Origin: Holothuria scabra
Lineage: Eukaryota; Echinodermata; Holothuroidea; Aspidochirotida; Holothuriidae
Reading direction: 5' to 3'
DNA: 64,000 nucleotides
Assembly (NCBI GenBank): GCA_037179385.1
Contig: CM074188.1
Span: forward strand, 28,437,594 to 28,501,593
Positions 36,975 through 48,728 of the stretch are shown here, piece after piece (within the stretch, counting starts at the first letter, position 1; each line of letters starts with the position of its first letter). The notes under the pieces were generated by a model. The model saw only the letters and a list, made by a program, of their open reading frames with translations. It was not told the DNA's origin and did no database searches. The translations under genes and the position numbers were made by a program.

Positions 36975-38971
36975 TTATTGATCTGAGATACTGCCCCTTC
37001 GAATGTACTGCTCTTGCCAAGGTACTGACCCTGGTTCTGAAACAAAATACCGCTTAAAGTTGTTTCTTGTGGCGCATGCATCACGGGTGTACATGTTACT
37101 TCCTGTTTGTGTTAAGTTTCTTAAAGCACATGCTGCATCTCTGCGCCATTGTCCATCATTTGCTGGTGAACCGTCCTCATTCTCAGTGTCAATGAATCCA
37201 GATGGGCAGTACTGGTCGTTGTCTGGTGATTCACCGCAGTCCAAAACTCGAAGCCAGTTGTGCAGGCATATTGTTGCCTTGATGTAAAGCTCAACACTTT
37301 CAGTTGCTGCTATTATCGGACGCTTAAATATACGCCAGCGTGCACTCCAAATACCAAATGTGTTTTCAATTATCCGTCTCTCTCTCGACAACCTATAGTT
37401 GAAAGTATTCTTTTCATATTTCTCTCCGGTCATCGAACCTACATCTCGGCCAGGGAACGGTCTCATTAAGTAGTTCTTTAGCGGGAAAGCCTCATCACCC
37501 ACAAATACGAAAGGAAAAGGCTGGCTTTCAGATTCTGTGAGAGGACATGGTTTTGGTATATTCAATGATCCATTTTCCATTGCTATACCCATCGGTGAGT
37601 TTGCAAAAATTCCACCATCGCTGTTTCTTCCCGCAGCGCCAATATCAACCAGTGTGAAGCGATATTGGCCATCACACACCGCCATCAGAACAATGCTGTG
37701 CTGGTGTTTGTAATTAAAATAAGTAGATCCGGAAAGAGCAGGTGCCTGAATCACGACATGCTTCCGATCGATGGCCCCGATACAGTGGGGAAAATCCCAA
37801 CGTTTGTCAAACCAATCTGCAATATTTAACCAGTCAGCATGCCCTGGAACCTTCAGGACCTCTGGCTGTAGAACATCCCATATAGCTTGACATGTCTCCC
37901 TGACTATGTAGCATAACGTTGACTTACCCATCCTAAAGTAGTTTGCCAATTGCTTCTGCTCTATTCCCGTTGCTAAAAACCTGAAATGAAATAAAGAACA
38001 AAAAGCTTGTAGGAAATGTCAGAGCTTTAAAAGGGAACAGTGGCGTCACCAGTCTGAACCCCATACCAGAAACTCCCCCTCCCATGTTCCCCTGTCTATT
38101 TTCCCTCGCTTGAATAAGATTGATGGACAGCTGAGATGCAAAAGCATTGCCAGACGCTAGTGGTAGGCCAGACATGACCCTGAACCAACTGTTTTCCCCC
38201 TTCCCTCTAGACCCCGGGCCAAACTTAAGCCCATAGACAGACTAGATACCGAAGGGGGGTGGAGCTATCTCTCATTAGTCAAGAGGGCGAAAATTATCTA
38301 GAGGGGTCAGATATGCTGAAGCAGTGCTATTTTGTCTTTCTCAAAAGTTTTTGGGGCAAAACGTTTCTAGGGAACCTTCATCCCCTCCCCTATCTTGACT
38401 ACATGGCACGTTTAAATAAAAAGGTCGTGCTATTGACAGCAAAGAACCGTTTTTCCTCGAATGTTGGGCCCTTTCTCTTTTAGGAGTTAAGATCCAGAGC
38501 CCAGCCCCCCACCCCCGGCCATTGCCTGGGCAAAATTTCTAGGGGGAAGTTCACACACTGCCTATGTAGAGCGCCACCATCACTTAGTGGGGGGGGGGGC
38601 AGGGGGCAAGTGCCCCTGAGATTTCAAAATCGTACTTACTTAAGTGTGACTGCTAATCTCTCTGCAGGTTCAATAGGGTCACGATGAGTCTTTTTGTGAT
38701 GTAACCTCGCACCAATCTTCTCTAGAAGGTTCTGAAACCTTGTTGGGCTCATTCTTAATGAGTCCACGTGGGACTGATTGTCAAAGATCCTCTGCTCAGG
38801 TACCATCAAATGAAAGTCTCCTAATCGTCTTCTTCTTTGAAGCATGTATCTTACATACTTTCTACGTTTCCTCATCCGTGCTCGTCTGCGTTTCAGTAAC
38901 AGAAACACATTTGCCACGCATATTTGGAGATATTGATGAGAAAGCACGAACAGTTTGGAACGACTATCCAT
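36975..38971 (-). CDS. Harbinger transposase (DDE_Tnp_4 type), two exons
   Basis: Exon 1 is 38971-38640, from ATG (MDSRSKLFVLSH). Exon 2 is 37980-36975. The donor AA then GTAAGT and the acceptor atttcatttcag give the in-frame junction VTLKFLATGIEQ, for a total of 445 residues. Exon 1 is basic (RRRARMRKRRK) and carries the helical MSPTRFQNLLEKIG segment. Exon 2 has the helix-turn-helix-like LANYFRMGKSTLCYIV and the catalytic triad in conserved settings: Asp about 182 (GAIDRKH), Asp about 273 (FVGDEAFPL) and Glu about 316 (RRIIENTFG). The length and all key residues agree with a functional PIF/Harbinger nuclease. The gene is convergent with the DNA-binding protein gene. Confidence 0.93.
37981..38639 (-). 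other. Transposase intron with a nested CAGTGGCG repeat
   Basis: The 659-base intron contains CAGTGGCGTCACCAG at 38038 and a G-rich run near 38590-38600, the same flavour of sequence as the hAT-like repeats elsewhere. A small element probably inserted into the intron without disturbing its splice sites. Confidence 0.5.
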
Positions 38972-39113
38972 ATTTTACAGCCGATTTTAATGACTGATTG
39001 AAGCAACAACATTCTCAACAGTTTGCAAGATTCTCCTATGGCGGGAAAATATCGCCGTGAAGTACGAATCAATTTTATAGATGCATAGCCTCGCTCCGCG
39101 AATCTTTTCAAAC

Positions 39114-39151
39114 ATAGCTTTATCGCGCGATACTGGAGTATGAACCGGCCT
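39114..39151 (-). repeat. Right terminal inverted repeat of Harbinger
   Basis: Ends AGTATGAACCGGCCT, inverse of the left end, followed by the TTA duplication at 39152-39154. Confidence 0.9.
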
Positions 39152-39154
39152 TTA

Positions 39155-39290
39155 GGGGCAATGCTCGCGCGATAGCGCGAGCAAAACGGCGTGGGGTCCA
39201 GGGGCCCGCTAAAGGGCCCCTGGTGGGGTCCAGGGCGAAATCCCGGTGGGGGTTCAGGAGGCGAAGCCTCCGGGACCCCTGAGGAGCTAG
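39155..39290. repeat. GC-rich block with nested palindromes
   Basis: Directly beside the Harbinger target site. It contains gctcgcgcgatagcgcgagc (perfect 20-base palindromic arms around at), caggggcccgctaaagggcc with its mirror, and ggaggcgaagcctcc. Similar cttccggggccctg and ccctggacccc pieces occur at 41420-41455 and 41735-41770, so this is part of a dispersed family. Confidence 0.6.
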
Positions 39291-40640
39291 ACATTTCAAA
39301 TGCCTTAAAATGCGGTGAAATATCTTCAATATTGCTAGTTCGGTAATGCCAAATTATGATTTCATAAACGTTCATGGATCCATTTATGGGGATCAAAGTG
39401 AAAGGTTTAAATCTTAAAATGACAATTGCACCAGAACGTTTTCTTTTTAAAGTTGGCGCTATCGTGAGATCCATGGGCTCCGTAAAGGGAGCCAACTGGA
39501 GTGGTAGAATCTAGAGTCAAAGGATTCCCAGGACAAAAATACTTTGAAGCTTGTAGAATATAATGAAGTATTCAAGATTAAGATGGTAAAAAAGGCGAAC
39601 CTCAAAAATCACATCATGAAGAAATTTTAAGCAAATTGAACTCTGCAATGCAAAGAAAATTAAGAAAATCATTCATATCTGCAATGAGCTACTTAAAACT
39701 ACTTAAGATATCTGGCTCTATAAAATAGAACAGTAACTTGTGCACAATGTAATTTATCAATGTTCTTTGTTTTTTTTTAAACTTTCAAGCTTTCTTCCTC
39801 AAGACCTAGAAAAAAAAGTGTCATTTATTCCATTAAAAAAAGGTAACGGAAAGGTAAAAATTGAAAACGCCGAGCAAAAATTGGAGGAAGAACAGAAGAA
39901 GTTAGTTGAGATTTAGAATAATGATTGACCCATCACGCAGTTGATACGTATGCATAGATAAAAGGAAGTTAATTTTCAATTCTGCCATCAGGCTACCATC
40001 CTTTGTTGAAAAAAATGCATTCTGAACTTGGTTAAACACGGTCTCGACGGTTAATTCACCATAATAGTCAGCCAAATGCGATTTATCCCTTAAATATCGG
40101 TACCATCAATTCCTAAACTTAAATGGCCTTTGACTAGGCAGATTTTGGTGTGATAACTACCTCTTCATAGTACTACCCGATTAAGGAAAATTAACTCATT
40201 ACTGACATATGGCACCGTTGAGTCAAAGGTAGATATTAATCACAGACAAGAACATGGTATGCATTCAGTGAGCTAGGAGTCGAAATCTAGAGAGGGCATC
40301 CTACTGGTTCTGGAGGTAAAGCAATTATATGGGCAAACGTGGAAGGTGTGTACAAGAGTTGTCATGGGTGTTTACATTTTTGGAGTGATCTTTGACCTGT
40401 AAGTCTAGGGCGAAAGTTACTTAAATTACTGAAATAATTTTGAGGAAATACGTGAACTCGAAGTTTGAACAATGTCGCCATTGAGGTAATGTTGTGTAAA
40501 ATTGGTAGACTAATTAGCATGATCTGAGAGTTTTGCGATGTTCAGAAGTGATTTGTGCTATAATTAACATGTGATCGAGGAAAAAACAAGAAGAACCAGA
40601 TAGCAGGAAGTGATCGTTTATTTCGTATTTTGTTCATCGC
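39291..40640. other. No gene seen; 3' part is probably an LTR
   Basis: No coding exon recognised. The last few hundred bases before the primer binding site at 40652 should be the 5' LTR (ending about 40648 with ACA), but I cannot place its start without the second LTR. Confidence 0.35.
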
Positions 40641-40651
40641 AAGAACACAAA

Positions 40652-40662
40652 TGGTAGCAGAG
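40652..40662 (+). promoter_or_regulatory. Primer binding site, tRNA-iMet type
   Basis: TGGTAGCAGAG is complementary to the 3' end of animal initiator tRNA-Met (CTCTGCTACCA). It lies two bases after an ...ACA end, as expected behind a 5' LTR, and 280 bases before a Gag-like ORF. Confidence 0.65.
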
Positions 40663-40941
40663 CCTGGTTAAGAACCAACTAAACCAAATTAAACAGAAAA
40701 CAAAGTCGAATTAAAGATAGCTTTCGACGTTTAAGACAGATTGCATCGGTCTAAGAAATCACACTGGGTGGGTGAAAGTAACGATAGGCAACATGGTACA
40801 TGTTAGGCTACAACGAGAAACGATGAGTGTAACCTAACCATCGATTTCGTGTTATGCAGTGTAACGTTAACTGTAACTGTAACCAAGACACAATTAATGA
40901 CGTATCAACACAGTATCGGCAAATAGTTAATCACTAAAAGA

Positions 40942-41211
40942 ATGGAGGATATTAAGAAGGAACGAAAAATTGAGAGGGACAAGTTGACCAGGACCCTAAA
41001 TCTGTTAGAGGTGCAATGCGCATTAGAGGACAGAGGTGTAGAAGTGGTTGCCGAGCTACTAGAAAGGGCAAAGAAAATCATGACAAAACTAGAGAACCTA
41101 CATCAACAATATGGATTGCTAAAAAAGGATGATAATCAATTTGAAGAGGCAGAGAAAGATATGGTGGTTCGTGAAGAAGAATTGTTAAGGGCGCGTGGCG
41201 TAGTAACATAG
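40942..41211 (+). pseudogene. BEL/Pao-like Gag N-terminal coiled-coil fragment
   Basis: The frame of 89 codons starts MEDIKKERKIERDKLTRTLN and continues as one acidic/basic amphipathic coiled coil (ERAKKIMTKLENLHQQYGLL, NQFEEAEKDM). This resembles the N-terminal helical region of BEL/Pao Gag proteins (KRxxxKxKLTRxxNxxE). It ends where a GC-rich repeat begins at about 41215, so the element was truncated there. No protease, reverse transcriptase or integrase follows. Confidence 0.55.
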
Positions 41212-41780
41212 GCGGCGGAAGCGGGGGGGGGGGGGGGCTACGGGGGCCTACCCCCCAATAATTTCTTTATGAGATTTTTTTTGGGGGGGACATGGCCCCC
41301 CAATAACTGAATGTGGCAAAATAAATTTTTCAAAAGTAATTAAACAAATTTAAGTTGCTTTTATTACATTTCGGCTATTCTTTGGCTCAATTACTACTTT
41401 TCAGAGTGCAAAAGTTGCAAAGCTTCCTGGGGCTTAGCCCCCTGGACCCCCACATAAATGATAACCTGTAGGAGAGTTTATTTTCGCCCTTCAAACAGTT
41501 AAATGCAAAACCTTTTGCAAGCTATCTTTCCTTCAAATTACAGTATCGTTTTTCTTGTCAAATCGGGGCCTTTCAAACATACTGAGCGAGGAGCATGTCC
41601 CTAGTCCCCTTATTGGCCGCAATGACACACATTTGCCCCGGCCAGTAATAATGTCCCTTTTTGGATTATAAGTGACACCTATGCAAAGGTACTATTTTGC
41701 TTCCATTCAGTCCCTTAAAAAGGTTAAAATGTCAGAGCTTCCGGGGCCCTGTTGCGGGCCCCTGGACCCCAGGCATATTG
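41212..41780. repeat. GC-rich dispersed repeat with G-run and ccccccaata blocks
   Basis: Runs of G at 41223-41236 and the duplicated block ccccccaataa (about 41251 and 41298), followed by gggcttagccccctggaccc and gcgggcccctggacccc, related to 39155-39290. No coding content. Confidence 0.5.
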
Positions 41781-42900
41781 CTTCTTGATTTTAAATAGAA
41801 CTCTCTATTGATAAAATGCACCCAAACACTTTGGATCTCTTAAAATGCCCTGTCTCAAATAATCAATCACGTGTTCAATTTTGATTAGCTTCAACATTTT
41901 GGCTTTGCCACTAAAATTACTGTTAAGTATGTCTCTCTTAATCAAATGCCATAGCACTTCCCCATTCCATTCTCGTCCCTCACCTCACCCCTCTCCTGGA
42001 TTAAATTCATAGTTTAAAACCCTTAATTTGAATATGATTTTCGACCATTTTGGAGCCTCTCGAATCACTAAAGTCTCTGAGCTTCAGCCTCAGCCCCTCT
42101 TTTTCGTCACATCAACAAAAACAAATACACTAAAATAGGCATAATGCTCATCTACGAGAATATGCAAGGGGGCTATTTCAGGCTCATCCTTTCCCTCACA
42201 ACACAAATCCAAATAAACGAACCTCGTATGATATTAAGTCCGGGTGAACAGTCAAAAGGGAGGATCCCGTCCCTTAGACTCCTTTCTCGGCCGGTATAGA
42301 CGTACGAGACTTGAAGGACAGGGAGCGGTGAGAAATAGTTTGCCATTTATCACGCAAGAGATGTTAGGGGAAAAATAATTAACAGACATGAGTTCGAGCA
42401 GTCACAGACAATATCATCAATTCGGCGGATCTTTAATTGAGCCAAGAGTCACCATAGAGAAGCATTAGAATATTTTCAATTCCGTTGTTTAGTTTCCTCG
42501 AAAAGAATCAAGACCATTTAATGTAGTAGTGGTAGTAATTTTCTGACCACTTAGCATGTTCCTGTTTTTTCTTTTTGCAAACAAAAGTTAAACTCATAGA
42601 CTGCATGTTTAGATACTCTTTATTAGCATGAAAAAGCAATTTTCGGCCATCTGAGGGGTCGCGATCATTTTCAAAATTTTCTTCAAGTAGGCCTAGGTTT
42701 CTTTGTTTAGGTTTGGTTCTAATTGGTGATGATTTCTCAGTACCAGCTTCCCATACATTTGAACGCGGTTGATTATTACAAAATAATTTATCGCGAGGTT
42801 GCTTTTAGCATTCTTTTGAAATAATTGACCTCATCCTAGGTGTATCCTGTGAAGAACCAGGAGGCTTATTTATTTCAATGTTGACTGCATTTGTCTCGCA
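41781..42900. other. No gene recognised
   Basis: Contains a GGCGC-family fragment at 42610-42700 (ttttcggccatctgaggggtc). Otherwise featureless. Confidence 0.4.
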
Positions 42901-42908
42901 AATGTACC

Positions 42909-43775
42909 TTACTTCTGTTGGAGCGATGTTCTGAAACAGAAGTTCTGATTACAAAGACCCTGCGACCCAGCTATACGGTACACAAATGTAAAATAACCAT
43001 CGCTTTCCTTAGTAACATATAAATTTTTGTTTGATAATGAACTGAATGCTTCCTCTGCAGGGGTATTCACCGATAAGTCGTCAATTCGTATGAGATCACC
43101 ATTATTCAATGTTGCAATGCTGAAATGCCTGTCTATCCCAGACTTGCAACATTAATCTCGTATTTTATTACTACATTTTCAAGTACAACATGGTCTATCC
43201 TGGTGGGGTCTGATGTTGTTAAGGGCATGGGTTTCTGTACTACCTACCGTTAGATCAATTATTACTTCATCCTTATTCCTGTTAGTCGAAGCAGATTTTG
43301 GAAGAGCCACAGGAATTTCAATAATAAAAACATCTGGGCATTTTACTTTGATATCACAGTTTTTCACCGAACTCCTTTTATCACACACGCTACAATAATA
43401 CTGCCCAGTAACATTGCAGGCAGATGATGTTAAATGTTCAATAGCATGTTGAACATCATTGTCATACGCTTTCAGTAAATCGGTAGAAATAAACAATGGG
43501 CAGTAGCTGACACCCGGGATTTGCACGGGATTTCCACAGTCGACACATGAACCGGATTTAGATATTTGTAAGCAGAAGTCGTCATCTTCTGACTTACCAA
43601 TAAGGGAAAATATATCTGAGATAGCTGAATTAAGCTACCCTGAACTGCAGATGATTGCACAGTATTTGAAAGATAATCCCACACAGGTTGTCTAATGGAT
43701 GGCAAGGGCATTGAGCACTGTCTCAAATGTGAATAAGCCTCGGAGACTTTTATGTAACAGCTAGAAGATACTTCT
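42909..43775 (-). CDS. Compact ubiquitin-specific-protease-like protein (UCH fold), frame-broken
   Basis: Consecutive frames read in order as one small USP-like domain of about 290 residues. The order is: a possible Cys box SCYIKVSEAYSHLRQ (43760 region, just after an acceptor-like tatcttctag); the conserved RQPVWDYLSN; two zinc-binding CxxC pairs, CVDC and CSVC, the second preceded by GQYY; PDVFIIEIP, the position of the USP strand before the His box; then IDRHFSIATL (catalytic His) and IRIDDLSV (Asp). These continue into FVYRIA. The frame changes at TTAA near 43633, at a G4 run 43205-43208 and at CCC 43137-43139, each by one base, with no nonsense codon inside the domain. USPs remove ubiquitin from proteins. 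Whether this is a host gene or cargo of a mobile element is open. The family call rests on motif order, so it is moderate. Confidence 0.5.
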
Positions 43776-43899
43776 CTGGTCTATTTCTTCTTTCGAGCAA
43801 ATCCCCATAACAATGGAAGCTGAGGTCCAAGAAGGAGTCTAGAGCACAAGAGTTGTTGGAATTTACAAAATGAGCAACTCTGACTCATTTTGTATACAC

Positions 43900-45330
43900 C
43901 AGATTTGATTTTCGAAGACACCTATTAGCCACCAAAAAGGGATTTATTGTAACAGTAAAGCAAAATGTAAGTTAAGTCACTGAGTAAACGCTATAAAGCT
44001 GTGTGAAGTTAAAACATGTGGTGAGGACTCACGGCAAAGAAAACCAATGGTATTGTAAATAAAAACAAAAGGGCCTCAAAGTTACTGCATTTGAAGGAGC
44101 AATATGGTTAGGCTTAAAGTTCTTATTGTTCTCAAGACAGCAGTCATAGCAAACCGCTCTGTAGCTGATTGAATACTAAACCTGTTACATATAAGACGAA
44201 CTAAACTAGTAATCCTGTCAAAGCTAGATTTAGAGGGACAATCTGACTTTCTTTTCACAATTTGTGTTACAATAATTCTGCACTGCAATCAAACATTTAG
44301 CAAAAACTAACAAATAAGGATAAACAAAAACCTGTGAAATATTTCGAGAAACTAAAAACATAACACTGGCGCAATGGATACCCATATGTATTTTGCCGTC
44401 ACAGCCCAACGTTGTAATTAGTCAACGTGTACGGGATATTGTCTTGTATTGCGTTTGAGTTTGGAATTTTTTTACCCGAAAAAATATTTACTTGTTATTT
44501 AGCAGTAATTAACGCAAAAATTACATCTCTTAGCACAAATCTCATAGCTAAATGAATTCAAAAGGAGAATTATCAAATACGGGAAATTTTCAAACGTACT
44601 GACACCAGGCTTCAATAAAATTAAATAAAAAGAACATAGCGCATTGCTAATAGAGATAACGCAAGATTCGTGAATAGAAATTAATTTGTGATGTCCCGAT
44701 ACAAGTAGTTTTTCTTATGCTATTTCTGGAACTGGAATGTAACATCTAAAAAGAATACACCTGAAGGAGAGAATATTCAAATAATTTGTTTAAAAAGAAT
44801 AGAGTTAATATTTGTGTAATACATGATTACCTACACACTACAATCTACCTCTTAGTGCTTATGCCGTAAATATAATTGAGCTGCTAGTAAAAGAATACAA
44901 ATGAAAATCTGGTTATGCATGATCTGTTTATAGGCTATCAACCTCAATGAAATGGTGTCTAATATTACGTAACATTAGAGATTTCGTCCCCTTGAAGGAA
45001 AGACAAAACTGCCTTCGCCTGCTTTAGGGATTATATCTCCAAATGTCGCATTTTTGCAGTTAACTCTCTTGCAGTGGACAACAAGTGGCTCGAAGCATAA
45101 TGACGTAATTTTCGCAGTTATAGAAAATTATTCGCTAAAACTGAACTTCATGGATAAGTTGACATTAAAACGAATTTTAAACCAGAAAAATCGGTCCAGG
45201 GTTGGTGGAATTATAAAAATTTTTGGGCACGAAAACTGTAACTGAACAATGGTCAGTTCTTGTGTTTCGTGCAGGGTAAATATTTGCGCCGACTAAGCAA
45301 AAAATCTCTTGTGGTTAAATGACGTCAAAA
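43900..45330. other. No gene recognised
   Basis: AT-rich; no domain-bearing frame. A very short minus-strand frame at about 43785-43890 (MSQSCSFCKFQQ) could be a leader exon of the USP-like gene but cannot be supported. Confidence 0.35.
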
Positions 45331-45332
45331 AA

Positions 45333-45369
45333 TCGGCCAGTTCGTTCCCTGGTCGGCCAGTTCGTTCCG
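45333..45369 (+). repeat. Direct repeat of tcggccagttcgttcc
   Basis: The 16-mer tcggccagttcgttcc occurs twice back to back, separated by ctgg-type bases. No function inferred. Confidence 0.7.
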
Positions 45370-45479
45370 CCGTTCTTCAAGCGGACAGATTTTCTCATGA
45401 AGACATCCGGCAACATCATGGGCCTATCCTTCAACTCTCTGCCCACGAGGGGAAAATAAACATTAAAGGACGTATGAAG

Positions 45480-46760
45480 CAACTACAAGTGGTGTAACAG
45501 TGTGGCCATTTAATGATGTTTGACGAGATGCTGGATGGGGAAGTGATGGAAAGAAGTGTGATTATATCAGCAGATACTAAACATTCTGGTGATGCCTGGT
45601 ACTGATTTTCACATAACCACATGAGTGACAGACACAAGGGATATACAAATATAGACGGTGAATGAGACCCGAACATCTCTGTGACAAAGTGACCATGAAC
45701 TGATTTTCACACAAACCTACGATATCGGCAAGTGTTGCGCAGGAGTGTATGATGACATAATGTCTAAAACATTACAGTGATGCCTCAAATATCATCTTTG
45801 TGAGTATTGATCTTCACAGAATCACATGATTTACATAGACAAAAAGTGTACAAACACCTAACAGTAAATGACTCCCACTCACCTGCTGTGACTTTGTGAC
45901 CATGAATTGATCTTCACCGACGAAAATGGAATGCGGAAGTGCTGCTAAATTTCAATAGTATAATGATCTGAACAAGTATTGAAGAAAATAATGATGCCTC
46001 ATTTAGCTGCGTGACCACGTATTGATCGTCACAATCAGAGGCAAGCAAGGTTAGATCTACACACGACCCATTGTTTAAAACAAGGTGGTGACATTACGAT
46101 ACTATGATACATCATAAGACGTACGTGTGTATATGTGTGACCATGTATTGATCTTCACAGAATAACATGAATTACAGAACATGGGTGCACAAGTATCAAA
46201 CCGTGAATGAAACCCGTCACAAATCTGTTGTGACTGTGTGACCATTATTGATCTTCACAGGGACGTAGGATTTGGGGAAGTGCTGCACAATGCAATAGTA
46301 TGGCGATATGCACAAATACTGAACTTTATAATGATGCCTCATATAGCTGTCTGACCAAGTATTGATCGTCACAGCAAGAAGTCAATAAGTTTATGTGTAC
46401 AGACGACCCATAGTTTAAAAACAAACAAAGTGATGACATTACGATACGATGATACATTATAAAACGTACGTGTGTATCTGTGTGACCATGAATTGATCTT
46501 CACAGAATCACATGAATTACAGAGATAAGGGTGTACGAATAAGAAACAGTGAATAAAACCCGCGCATCCTTCGTGACTGTGTGACTATGAATTGATCTTC
46601 ACAGAGACGTAGGATATGAGAAAGTGCTGAACAAGAGTACAGTTGATGAAAAAGTAATAAACAAACTAATGATGCCTCGTTATTACATAATTTCATGGGT
46701 TTCAGGAGAAACGGTGTACAAGCATCACAATGTAACTGTGGCGCACTCATCTGTTGTAAC
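45480..46760. repeat. Satellite array, 330-345-bp unit with a ttgatcttcacag sub-motif
   Basis: The motif attgatcttcacag begins units at about 45816, 46147 and 46492, with a more diverged unit before (45480-45815) and a partial one after. Within each unit gtgaccatgaattgatcttc-type blocks recur about three times, so the unit itself grew from a roughly 115-bp sub-repeat. Each unit also carries atgatgcctcat and tacgtgtgtat. It is not coding. Confidence 0.85.
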
Positions 46761-46940
46761 AATTTGGCTATATACTGATGTTAATAGAAAGGGGAAAAAT
46801 AGGAAAGAGACAGACGGGTACAACGAAAGCACAAAAATACTCTAGATGAGTACATTATTATGACTAATTAATAATTTTTATAATTGAAAAAGGGAAGCAC
46901 TGCATACTAACAAACGTACATTTCTAAACTCACACACTTG

Positions 46941-47004
46941 GCTTTATTAAAGGGCGAGGAATGTTAATAGAATTCTATTAACATTCCTTGCCCTTTAATA
47001 AAGC
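46941..47004. repeat. 64-bp near-perfect palindrome
   Basis: The two 32-base arms start gctttattaaaggg and meet without a spacer at the centre tagaattcta. One mismatch (g/a) is present. In RNA it would form a 32-bp stem with essentially no loop. Confidence 0.95.
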
Positions 47005-48200
47005 ATCACAAACTACAAACGTTGACGACCAAAACAGTTAAAGGATGGACAGTAAGATGGACTACGGTAATTGAAGCTTACTATACCAGAAATTCATTTC
47101 ACCTCGAGAGCATCACTTAACTATTACAAGAAACTATGCACTCTGTCACTTTCACCAGGAACCATAGTGAAAAACTGAAGGAAATGAGTGACAATTGTAA
47201 CGCTACACTACGACATAACAAACTAGCATATATGCTAGAGGTTGTCATTGTGAACGCATGAAATTTTTCACTCGTTATTGAGTTACCAACTGGCAGCACA
47301 CAAACAACCCCCATTTCTTGCCAGTTATCATAGACAAATCAAAGGCTCAAAGAAGACATAACGAAAATTCACTTATCACAACTGAAAACGTAGTTTTTCA
47401 CACGGGAGATATCCAAGTAGGCTATGCAGACACGCACGCAATGAGGTATACCTGCTTGATAATCGGCAGAAGGATACACTATAAATAAAATCATTTAAAG
47501 ACAACCGTTACATTGGCAAATCATAATAAATCATACTTTGGAAGAAAAACAAAATGCACAAGTTTTTTACAAGGTTCAAACAATCCAATTCACTGTGAAC
47601 AAACATGGGGACCCTCGTCACAGGATTTAAGTGAAAGGTAGAAGCAAGCGAAACCTTAGGCCTATTTGTGGCCTCTCTTAATATCCTGGGCAAACTGCAT
47701 CGAAATGGCCTTATTATGGAGTGGCGGGAAGACTTTTGGGTGAACGTGATGGTATGAAAGACTTCAAAACTAAATGGTGATGTAAAGAATAATTAAGCAA
47801 ATGTTTAAACACCCCCCAAGTACAATTATATTCTGTGACATAAATAATAATGATACTCCATAAGAATATATCTTAACCTTTTTTTGTGCTGCCGCTATAT
47901 TTACATTTGGGATACTAAAAAGTCTTTAACTACAGAATTGTTTGGTGAGATCGACGAATAAAGAGGACTTTCTGACACACAAGCCATAACATTTAGACCA
48001 GTTTTAAAACCTCTTATATAGGGCCGCTGCAATGCTACCTATGTAAAAAGATTAAAAGGTCGCTAGACGCTGTCTCGTTTCATCTCAGTTATTCTGAGGT
48101 TTTAATAGTTCGCCTCTATCAATTAATGAAAACTATAGATTTCAAATAAAGTTTGCATGTAATGAAATTTTTTGAAGCTATGCATTAGACATCAAACTAT
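47005..48200. other. No gene recognised
   Basis: No supported feature in this interval. Confidence 0.4.
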
Positions 48201-48201
48201 A

Positions 48202-48409
48202 CACTCTCAAACGCTTGGGTACATATGCCTTCTGCTAAATTGTTGGGTAAAGAAGTACCCCAAGTTGGTGAAAACTGACCCTTGTTGGGCAAAACCTAAC
48301 CAATCATAGTGTTCTTTGGTAACCAACTTGGGTATTTTTTAACCAACAGTTTAGCAGGAGACATGTTTACCCAACCTGGGTAAAAGTTTACCCAACTGTT
48401 TTTAGAGTG
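48202..48409. mobile_element. MITE with CACTCT termini and TTGGGTA subrepeats
   Basis: The left end is cactctcaaacgcttgggta. The right end, inverted, reads cactctaaaaacagttgggt. Inside are repeated ttgggtaaa / tttacccaa blocks. It looks like the small non-coding MITEs with CACTCTAAAAA-type ends found in many animals. No ORF. Confidence 0.7.
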
Positions 48410-48728
48410 CAGAAAATGTCAAGGGAATTGGGAAAAGCGTCTGCGCTCAAGCTTCCATAATCTGAGGTTGAAAGCACCGATGACCGAAAAAGGCAATAAT
48501 GTTTCTCGAAAGATAAAGCTTTGTGAGCTACTGTTTGGATCGATAAATGGTGAACAGCGTACTGTAAATCTTAAACATTATGATTAGGGCTACATGATGG
48601 AATGCCAAATATCCGAAAAACATGTTACTGATACATAGTGGATGCAGCGTATCAAAAACAAATTGATTGTAATATATAATGGATTGATTTTTCAGCCATA
48701 TCCTTCATTTTATTGGCCTTCTGCCATT

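Larger units (their letters stand above)
31078..39151. mobile_element. Complete 8.07-kb PIF/Harbinger DNA transposon
   Basis: Terminal inverted repeats AGGCCGGTTCATACT (15 identical outer bases, then a shared TCGCGCGATAA block) lie at 31078 and, inverted, at 39151. A 3-bp TTA target duplication flanks them (31075-31077 and 39152-39154), as expected for Harbinger (TWA). Inside are the two genes typical of the superfamily in convergent orientation: a plus-strand MADF/Myb-like DNA-binding protein gene and a minus-strand DDE transposase gene. The intact ends, target duplication, splice sites and catalytic residues suggest a young copy. The only lesion seen is one base missing in a T run at 35292-35295. 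Confidence 0.93.

Noticed and set aside
38893..39495. 200-codon minus-strand protein upstream of the transposase
   Set aside because: It runs across the Harbinger end, target site and GC-rich palindromes. The real transposase start is ATG 38971 in another frame.
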